Under the pieces are notes generated by a model. It worked only from the letters and a program-made list of their open reading frames with translations. It was not told where the DNA came from and ran no database searches. Made by a program: the position numbers and the translations under genes. This document shows, piece by piece, positions 55,891 through 64,000 of a DNA stretch of 64,000 bases (the first letter of the stretch is position 1; every line of letters begins with the position of its first letter). Location of the stretch: the NCBI RefSeq assembly GCF_052857255.1, contig NC_135507.1, positions 76,131,850 to 76,195,849 on the forward strand, given 5' to 3'. The stretch is from Amblyomma americanum. Lineage: Eukaryota; Arthropoda; Arachnida; Ixodida; Ixodidae.

Positions 55891-57089
55891 GTACTGGTGG
55901 CTAGAGCAGTTCCTTAAAGGACGTAAGCAGTTCACCTGTGTTAATAACTGTCGCTCAGCTTTTTCCGACGTAACATCCGGCGTACCTCAAGGTGCAGGCT
56001 TATCACCTCTTTTATTCCTCATCTACATCAATGACCTACCGATCAACATAAAATCAACGCTACGTTTATTCGCAGATGACTGCGTAATTTACAGCCCCAT
56101 CCACGGCGCTAGCGCCATTGCCGCTCTTCAACAGGATCTAACCACTATCTCAGCGTGGTGTGACAAATGGCACATGCCTCTTAATCTAAATAAATGCCAA
56201 TCCATATCATTCTCTCGCAAAAACACAGTTATTGATAGCACTTACAACATAAAATCGGTCGCCGTCACGAGAACATCATCTTATAAATACCTAGGAGTAC
56301 ACATCACATCATCGCTGTCATGGACAACACACATTCAGACCATCTGTTCCAAAGCATCACGCACACTTGGATTTCTCCGGCGCAATCTAAAATCTGCATC
56401 ACCTGAAGTAAAAAAGTTGGCATACATAACATTCGTACGTCCTAAATTGGAGTACGCGTCATCTGTCTGGCATCCATCACAATCGTATCTCATCTCAGAC
56501 CTTGAAGCCATTCAAAATCGCGCCGCCCGTTTTATTACATCGCAGTACTCAAGAAATACCAGCGTAACATTACTAAAACGATCCCTCGGCCTTCAAACAC
56601 TAGCAACTCGCCGTGTTATTTCCCGTCTATGCCTCTTTCACTCTTTCTTTTATCGCTCACCAAGACATTTGTTGCTGCAGCCACCCCCACGTACGTCATC
56701 CCGCCTAAACCACAGTAACCCAATCGCACGCATTAAAACCCGCACCTTCGCAATGAGCAGTTCATTTTTTCCCGACGCCATAGTGCTCTGGAATGGCCTT
56801 CCCGACAACGTAATAACATGCTCCGATCGCCGCCTTTTCCGCGAGAAACTGGCTAATCACTTCTCATAAACATATTCATACTGCGACACAGAAGTGCCAA
56901 CTGTTCCTTGTTTTCTTTTTGTATGTTTATTTCTTGCTTTTAGTTTATATTATTGTACACTTTTTTGGTACCTCGTGTATTTTTCCCCCTTTCTTTTGTG
57001 TTCTCTGCTACTACCCTCCAACCTGTATGTACGCCCCCCCTTATGTAATGCCTTCGGGCCTTTAAGGGACAAATAAATGAAATGAAATA
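55891..57089 (+). mobile_element. LINE D: 5'-truncated copy of the LINE B family in the satellite
   Basis: A long open frame (from about 55895 to 56869) encodes the RT from WLEQFLKGRKQF through TSGVPQGAGLSPLLF, LRLFADDCVIY, YKYLGVHITS, PKLEYASSVWHPSQ and QNRAARFITSQ to WNGLPDNV. It closely parallels LINE B. The 3'UTR has the same CCCCTTATGTAAT...GGGCCTTTAAGG stem-loop and an AAATAAATGAAATGAAAT tail. The ATG at 55811 lies in satellite DNA and is accidental. Without endonuclease and N-terminal RT it is not functional, but its frame is unbroken, suggesting recent insertion. Confidence 0.9.
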
Positions 57090-57106
57090 ACTGTCAGCCA
57101 GAACCA

Positions 57107-57344
57107 AGCCGCTGCGGTGGCTCAGTGGTTATGGCGCTCGACTGCTGACCCGAAAGATGAGGGTTCGATCCCGGCCGTGGCGGTCAGATTTCGATGGAGG
57201 CGAAATTATAGAGGCCCGTGCACTGTGCGATATCAGTGCACATTAAAGAACCCCAGGTGGTTGAAATTTCTGCAGACCTTCACTATGGCGTCCCACAGCC
57301 TGAGTCGCTTTGGGACATTAAACCCCATTAACCTAACCAAACCA
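57107..57344 (+). repeat. tRNA-derived SINE, copy 7, in the satellite
   Basis: A complete SINE: A box TGGCTCAGTGG (57118), B box GGTTCGATCCC (57162), body CCCAGGTGGTTGAAATTTC and tail TCGCTTTGGGACATTAAACC. It sits 17 bp after the LINE D tail within a monomer, so the site took two insertions. Confidence 0.85.
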
Positions 57345-58920
57345 GCGCCTTGAACAAGACACTTAATACGCAATAATGGTCCACGCTCTGGTTTGAAGGC
57401 GTAATCCAATACAAGTGATGATACTTCATAAGCTGTAAGCAGCACCTATAAAAAATCCTGCACCATGCAAAATAGTGTGAGTAAAACTTACACATTCCCA
57501 ATGAGATGCCATGGTGGTAGTTTCCTGAAAATGATAGGGTGCACCATGTAACCATGCTTCGAGTCCCGGTGACAATATGTACTCACTGTCAAAATTAAAG
57601 AAAAACACATTCCCAATGAGAGGCGATGGTGATAGATTCCTGGCGATGATGGAGCACACCAAGTAGCCTTGTTCAACGCCCTGTGGGCAATATGTACTAA
57701 CTGTCAGCAAGAGCCTCGAACACGACACTTAATACACAATAATGGGCTGCGCTCTGGCTTGAAAGCGCTAGTCATCAATAATGAAAGACACTTCATAAGC
57801 GTTAACCAGAACTTAAAAAAACCTTGCTGAAAGCATGCGTATTAAAGAAAAACACATTCCCAACGAGAGGCAATGGTTATAGTTTCCCGGCGATGATGTA
57901 GCACACCAAGTAACCGTGTTCCAGGCCCTGTGGACATCATGTACTCACTGTCAACAAGAGCCTCGAACACAGCACTTAATACGCAATAATGGAGTGCGGT
58001 CCGGTTTGAAGGTGCAATTCAATATCAGTTATGAAAGACACTTGATAAGCGTTAACCAGAACCTATAAAAACCTTGCTGAAAGCATGTGTATTAAAGAAA
58101 AACACATTCCCAATGAGAGGCAATGGTGGTAGTTTCCTAGCAATGATGTAGCGCACCAAGTAACCATGTTCAAGGCCCTCTGGACATTATGTACTCACTG
58201 CCAGCAAAAGCCTCGAACACTGCACTTAATACGCAATAATGGAGTGCACTCCACTTTGTAGGTGCAATTCAATATCAGTTATGAAAGCCAGAAGCTATAA
58301 AAACCTTGCTGAAAGCATGCGTATTAAAGAAAAACACATTCCCAACGAGAGGCAATGGTTATAGTTTCCCGGCGATGATGTAGCACACCAAGTAACCATG
58401 TTCCAGGCCCTGTGGACATCATGTACTCACTGTCAACAAGAGCCTCGAACACAGCACTTAATACGCAATAATGAAGTGCGGTCCGGTTTGAAGGTGCAAT
58501 TCAATATCAGTTATGAAAGACAGAACCTATGAAAACTTTGCTGGAAGCATGCATATTAAAGAAAAACACATTCCCAATGAGAGGCAATGGTGGTAGTTTC
58601 CTGGTGATGATGGAGGGCACCAAGTAGCCGTGTTAGAGGCCCTGCCGGCAATATGTACTAACTGTCAGCAAGAGCCTCGAACACGACACTTAACACAGAA
58701 TAATGGGCTGCGCTCTTGCTTGAAAGCGCAAGTCATCAATAATGAAAGACACTAAATAAACGTTAAACAGAACCTATAAAAACCTTGCTGAAAAGCATGC
58801 GTATGGGAGAAAAACACATTCCCAATAAGAGGCAAAGGTGGTAGTTTCCTGGCGATGATGTAGCACACCAAGTAACCATGTTCAAGGCCCTGTGGACATT
58901 ATGTACTCACTGTCAGCAAG

Positions 58921-60130
58921 AGCCTCAAACACAGCACTTAATATGCAATAATGGAGTGCACTCCAGTTTGTAGGTGCAATTGAATATCAGTTATGAAAGC
59001 CAGAACCTATAAAAGCCTTGCTGAAAGCATGCGTATAAAAGAAAAACACAATCCCAATGAGAGGCAATAGTGGCAGTTTCCTGGCGATGACGGAGCACAC
59101 CAGTTAACCGTGTTCGAGGCTCTGTGGGCAATATGTACTCACTGCCAGCAAGAGCCTCGAACACTGCACTTAATACGCAATAATGGAGTGCAACTCTATC
59201 GGTTATGAAAGCCAGAACCTATAAAAACCTTGCTGAAAGCATGTGTATATAAGAAAAACACAATCCCAATGAGAGGCAATGGTGGCAGTTTCCTGGTGAT
59301 GATGGAGGGAACCAAGTAGCCGTGTTCAAGGCCCTGTGGACATTATGTACTCACTGTCAGCAAGAGCCTCAAACACAGCACTTAATATGCAATAATGGAG
59401 TGCACTCCAGTTTGTAGGTGCAATTCAATATCAGTTATGAAAGCCAGAACCTATAAAAGCCTTGCTGAAAGCATGCGTATAAAAGAAAAACACAATCCCA
59501 ATGAGAGGCAATAGTGGCAGTTTCCTGGCGATGACGGAGCACACCAGTTAACCGTGTTCGAGGCTCTGTGGGCAATATGTACTCACTGCCAGCAAGAGCC
59601 TCGAACACTGCACTTAATACGCAATAATGGAGTGCAACTCTATCGGTTATGAAAGCCAGAACCTATAAAAACCTTGCTGAAAGCATGTGTATATAAGAAA
59701 AACACAATCCCAATGAGAGGCAATGGTGGCAGTTTCCTGGTGATGATGGAGGGAACCAAGTAGCCGTGTTCAAGGCCCTGTGGACATTATGTACTCACTG
59801 TCAGCAAGAGCCTCAAACACAGCACTTAATATGCAATAATGGAGTGCACTCCAGTTTGTAGGTGCAATTCAATATCAGTTATGAAAGCCAGAACCTATAA
59901 AAGCCTTGCTGAAAGCATGCGTATAAAAGAAAAACACAATCCCAATGAGAGGCAATAGTGGCAGTTTCCTGGCGATGACGGAGCACACCAGTTAACCGTG
60001 TTCGAGGCTCTGTGGGCAATATGTACTCACTGCCAGCAAGAGCCTCGAACACTGCACTTAATACGCAATAATGGAGTGCAACTCTATCGGTTATGAAAGC
60101 CAGAACCTATAAAAACCTTGCTGAAAGCAT
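58921..60130. repeat. 444-bp higher-order satellite unit, nearly three copies
   Basis: AGCCTCAAACACAGCACTTA recurs at 58921, 59365 and 59809, exactly 444 bp apart. Each unit comprises one 232-bp and one 212-bp monomer. The units appear almost identical while neighbouring monomers differ, so this block was amplified recently as a dimer. Confidence 0.9.
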
Positions 60131-62294
60131 GCGTATTGAAATAAAACATTCCCAACGAGAGGTATTGGTGGTAGTTTCCTGGCAATAATGTAGCACACCA
60201 AGTAACCGTGTTCAAGGCACCGTGGACATTATGTACTCACTGTCAACAAGAGCCTCAAACACAGCACTTAATACGCAATAATGGAGTGCGCTCTGGTTTG
60301 AAGGTGCCATTCAATATTAGTTATGAAAGCCAGAACCTATAAAAACCTTGCTGAAAGCATGCGTATTAAAGAAAAACACATTCTCAATGAGAGGCAATGG
60401 TGGCAGTTTCCTGGTGATGATGGAGGGCACCAAGTAGCCGTGTTCGAGGCCCTGCGAGCAATATGTACTGTCAGCAAGAGCCTCGAAAACACTTAATACA
60501 CAATAATGGGCTGCGCTCTGGCTTGAAAGCGCAAGTCATCAATAATGAAACACTTCATAAGCGTTAACCAGAACCTATAAAAACATTACTGAAAGCATGC
60601 GTATGGAAGAAAAACACATTCCCAATGAGAGGCAATGGTGGTAGTTTCCTGGCGATGATGTAGCACACCAAGTAACCGTGTTCAAGGCCCTGTGGACATT
60701 ATATACTCACTGTCAACAAGAGCCTCGAACACAGCACTTAATATGCAATAATGGAGTGCGCTCTGGTTTGAAGCCACAATTCAATATCAGTTATGAAAGA
60801 CACTTGATAAGCGTTAACCAGAACCTATAAAAACCTTGCTGAAAGCATGTGTATTAAAGAAAAACACATTCCCAATGAGAGGCAATGGTGGTAGTTTCCT
60901 AGCAATGATGTAGCGCACCAAGTAACCATGTTCAAGGCCCTCTGGACATTATGTACTCACTGCCAGCAAAAGCCTCGAACACTGCACTTAATACGCAATA
61001 ATGGAGTGCGCTCTGGTTTAAAGGTGCCATTCAATATTAGTTATGAAAGCCAGAACATATAAAAACCTTGCTGAAAGCATGCGTATTAAAGAAAAACACA
61101 TTCTCAATGAGAGGCAATGGTGGCAGTTTCCTGGTGATGATGGAGGGAACCAAGTAGCCGTGTTCAAGGCCCTGTGGACATTATGTACTCACTGTCAACA
61201 AGAGCCTCGAACACAGCACTTAATACGCAATAATGGAGTGCGCTCCGGTTTGAAGGTGCAATTCAATATAAGTTATGAAAGCCAGAACCTATATAAACCT
61301 TGCTGAAAGCATGCGTATTAAAGAAAAACACATTCCCAATGAGCGGCATTGGTGGCAGTTTCCTGTTGATGATGGAGGGAACCAAGTAGCCGTGTTCGAG
61401 GCCCTGCGAGCAATATGTACTGTCAGCAAGAGCCTCGAACACAACACTTAATACACAATAATGGGCTGCGCTCTGGCTTGAAAGCGCAAGTCATCAATAA
61501 TGAAAGACACTTCATAAGCGTTAACCAGAAGCTGTAAAAACCTTACTGAAAGCATGTGTATGGAAGAAAAACACATTCCCAATGAGAGGCAATGGTGGTA
61601 GTTTCCTGGCAATGATGTAGCACACCAAGTAACCGTGTTCAAGGCCCTGTGGACATTATGTACTCACTTCGACAAGAGCCTCGAACACAGCACTTAATAC
61701 GCAATAATGGAGTGCGTTCCGGTTTGAAGGTGCAATTCAATATAAGTTATGAAAACCAGAACCTATAAAAACCTTGCTGAAAGCATGCGTATTAAAGTAA
61801 AACACATTCCCAATGAGAGGCAATGGTGGTAGTTAGTTTCATGAGACAGGGAATTCCATGAGACAGGGAGTTCCATGGAATCGTCAATAACTGAAAACCT
61901 TCCAGTGATGGCTGGGGGGACGACGCTGAAGGCTCTTCTGTAAACAACATTCAAATGCAATCAGACTTGGCAAAGGATTTGAAGAGTGGTAACAATACCA
62001 GTACTTACAGTAGCTGAACAAATTATGAGATGGCATGTATTGCACAGCATTTAGAGTCATTTAAACCTCTGCCACAAATTTTTGATCAAGTCAGATAGTC
62101 ATGTTCAGCATGAAGCATCATCATCATTAGTATAACTATGTCCACTGCACGACAAAAGCCTCTTCTATATCCCTCTAATTAACCCTGTCTTGTGCTACCT
62201 GCGGCCACTTCATTCCTGAAAACTTTCCAATTTTATCCACCCTCCAGACTTCGACGTCTCCTGCTATTCTAGCCCTTGTAGGGCTACCCTTTAA

Positions 62295-62807
62295 GGACTA
62301 TACACACCTAATTTTATTGTGCATTTTCTTCTCTCAAATGATGCATCAGACATTAGAATACATGGATAGCTGGGTGCAACTAAACCTACAACGGCTAAAT
62401 AATTTATAATTGAATTTTTTCTTCCATGCTGTTTCGGTTTATTTCATCGACTGAACGGTGACTGACATCAAGTTGATGTTTTGGTCATGTGATTGACTAG
62501 GAAAACTGTAATATAATCGCAGATATGTAGTATAAATTCACTCGGTTAATCCAGCCTTTTCCATGACCTGGAATGACAAAAAATGATTTGTCACTTGACG
62601 TCCCGAGTCGGCGTTCAGTCAATGAAACTGGAACAGCATGAGAGAAGAAATTCAATTATAAATTATTTAGCGGTTGTAAGCAAATACCACCTGGTAATCC
62701 ATGTATATGAATGTGTAACGCATTGTTTGAAAAAAGAAAACATGAAAGCAAAAATTTGGTGTCTATATATAGACACCAAAGACTGGTTTGTTAAAAGACT
62801 ATAGTCC
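62295..62807. mobile_element. palindromic MITE with TTTAA target duplication
   Basis: TTTAA flanks both ends (62290-62294 and 62808-62812) and the termini are GGACTATA/TATAGTCC. Almost the entire element is an imperfect inverted repeat: CTAAATAATTTATAATTGAA (62393) matches the reverse complement of the block ending near 62670, and the arms extend outward to the ends. A perfect 26-bp palindrome lies at 62755-62780. There is no coding capacity. The superfamily is uncertain. Confidence 0.8.
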
Positions 62808-63197
62808 TTTAACAAGCGTCGGCTATCTTGCCTTTTCATCAGATGTCCTGTTCATGCTCATATTTTTTACTTAGATTAAAAAACATCATTAATTAGGGTT
62901 TGTTCCATGACCTACTCTGCTTTCGTTCTGTCCCCGAACATTACAGCTATCCGTTTCCTTTCTATAGCTTGCTGAATTGTCCTCAATGTAAGGTAAGTTA
63001 GCCTCCACAGTTCTACCCCATAGGCAAGAACAGATATGGCTGTTATCTACTTCCCTCAGAAATGCTTGTAAACTGCCATTCATCACCTGTGTACCTGAAA
63101 AATGCACTCCACCCTATTCTCCTAGTTATTTTACTCTCATAATCCAGGTGCATTCCTTACAGCTCCAATCTTTACCACATTTCTGCATATTATTTTT

Positions 63198-63272
63198 ACA
63201 CACACACACACACGCATGCGCGCACTCAAGAGTACGGGACAGAGCATACTTCTTGTGTGTTTGTGTGTGTGG
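63198..63272. repeat. (CA)n and (TG)n microsatellites in inverted order
   Basis: A CA tract (63198-63213) and a TG tract (63255-63271) flank 40 bp and can pair with each other. Confidence 0.8.
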
Positions 63273-63390
63273 TTTTGGAGCCTTAAAAGTACAATGATCA
63301 ATTACCAACTATCCCAACAAGAACTTCTCTTATTATATTATTTTTAGACCAACCGCTCTGCTTTGCCTGTCTAGGTCATTGATCATGCTT

Positions 63391-64000
63391 TATGAGAAAT
63401 GTGCTGAATCGAGAGCTTCAGATGATTTCTCATCACCTAGGGAACTTTCATGTCTACTGGCATCAAACAGTATACTGGTGGTTTTCTATTTTACCCTTTT
63501 CAAATTTGGCTGCAATGGCCAGGAGTCAAACCTTTGACCTTGTTGACCTTTGACCACTCAAAGTTGTGAGTGGCACTCCGCCCATTATCTTCTCTTGTGT
63601 GTGTGCCTTTAAATAATTACAATGAGCTGCTTTAGCAAGGACATGTGGTTTGCTATGTCCAACATAGTGGCAGCGGAAGCCAGTTACATGAACAGGATGC
63701 AGCTTTCCTTTGCTTACTTTACTGTGTCTTACGTCAAGTAGGTGCAGTCATTTTAAAAACACTAATAACAGCAGCCACACCAAAAAAATATCGTGCTAGT
63801 ACAAGTTTTGCTTGGCAGAAATTGCTCTAGCTCTCTTTATAGAACATGACTACACTGCCATTTCTAGTTACACTCGGCCTGTTTTCCAGTCATTTCTGTA
63901 GCACCTTTTCTTCGAAATAAAAAAATGATGCAATCAAGTTTCTGATGACATTATATCAAACTCTAGTGCCTTTCCTTTTTTTTCACCCTGAAACTTTTCT
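63391..64000. other. 3' stretch without a supported gene
   Basis: The direct repeat TTTGACCTTGTTGACC/TTTGACC near 63533-63552 is the only visible pattern. No gene or element was recognised. Confidence 0.4.

Larger units (their letters stand above)
53100..61840. repeat. satellite array, about 230-bp monomer
   Basis: Recurring landmarks in fixed order are AAACACATTCCCAATGAGAG, GGTAGTTTCCTGGCGATGAT, CACCAAGTAGCC, GTACTCACTGTCAGCAAGAG, ACTTAATACGCAATAATGG and CCTATAAAAACCTTGCTGAA. From 57.6 kb on they recur every 212-253 bp. Upstream (53.1-55.9 kb) units are degenerate and spaced irregularly, as at the old edge of an array. The array ends abruptly at 61840. Short ORFs in it are not genes. It includes one LINE and one SINE insertion. 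Confidence 0.9.
62105..63390 (-). pseudogene. RTE-type LINE remnant, heavily decayed
   Basis: On the minus strand the pieces run in proper order. MINDLDRQSRAVGLK (about 63385-63340) corresponds to the same segment in the 44 kb copy. Next comes TRRIGWSAFF with a decayed remainder of the RT C-terminus (63130-62900). Last is IGKFSGMKWPQVAQDRVN and EEAFVVQW with a (GAT)n-like tail (62270-62105). Between the last two lies a palindromic MITE. A (CA)n/(TG)n tract splits the upstream part. Confidence 0.7.

Noticed and set aside
53100..61840. Regular repeats resembling a CRISPR array
   Set aside because: Units of 212-253 bp are similar over their full length with no unique spacers. This is satellite DNA in a eukaryotic context.
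1..64000. Bacterial-type operons, riboswitches, integrated virus genes
   Set aside because: Looked for and not found; all recognisable proteins belong to transposable elements in a eukaryotic setting.

Overview
The window looks like a transposon-dense stretch of an arthropod nuclear genome, most probably a hard tick (Ixodidae). The evidence is at least six copies or fragments of a tRNA-derived SINE that I recognise as the tick Ruka type, tick-like CR1/L2, I-group and RTE LINEs, a PIF/Harbinger DNA transposon with a MADF partner gene, and (TA)n, (CA)n and satellite DNA. No intact host gene, rRNA, functional tRNA, CRISPR array or bacterial operon could be supported.

Layout. 1-6.2 kb: an inverted SINE pair, a third SINE, a LINE 3' end, a perfect-looking small hairpin and a MITE built on TCTATAGAC motifs. 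6.25-12.34 kb: one bounded Harbinger element (TAA target duplication) with a MADF-domain gene on + and a split HARBI1-like nuclease gene on -, converging on an inserted LINE. 13.8-33.9 kb: two long inverted arms of one unclassified repeat around a centre near 23.5 kb. The + arm is split by about 5.1 kb holding a LINE and SINEs. The - arm is split by a young 5.4 kb Gypsy LTR element (TSD GCGT). 34.1-50 kb: a nest of LINEs. I-group LINE A is cut by a CR1/L2-like LINE B (2A-like motif, two promoter monomers). Directly downstream lies a second I-group copy, LINE C, itself cut by an internally inverted RTE fragment with a 10-bp TSD. 50.1-50.8 kb: another LINE fragment on -. About 53.1-61.84 kb: a satellite array with a monomer near 230 bp, a local 444-bp higher-order unit, and an inserted LINE D and SINE. 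62.1-63.4 kb: an RTE remnant on - interrupted by a palindromic MITE (TSD TTTAA).

The coding content therefore belongs to mobile elements: endonuclease/reverse transcriptase proteins, a Gag-like protein with a Pol remnant, and the two Harbinger proteins. Almost every copy is broken by frameshifts, stops or truncation. The youngest events appear to be the Gypsy insertion (LTR cores of equal length and, as far as I could compare by eye, the same sequence), LINE B and the 444-bp satellite amplification. The nesting gives a relative order of events that can be tested by searching for empty sites.
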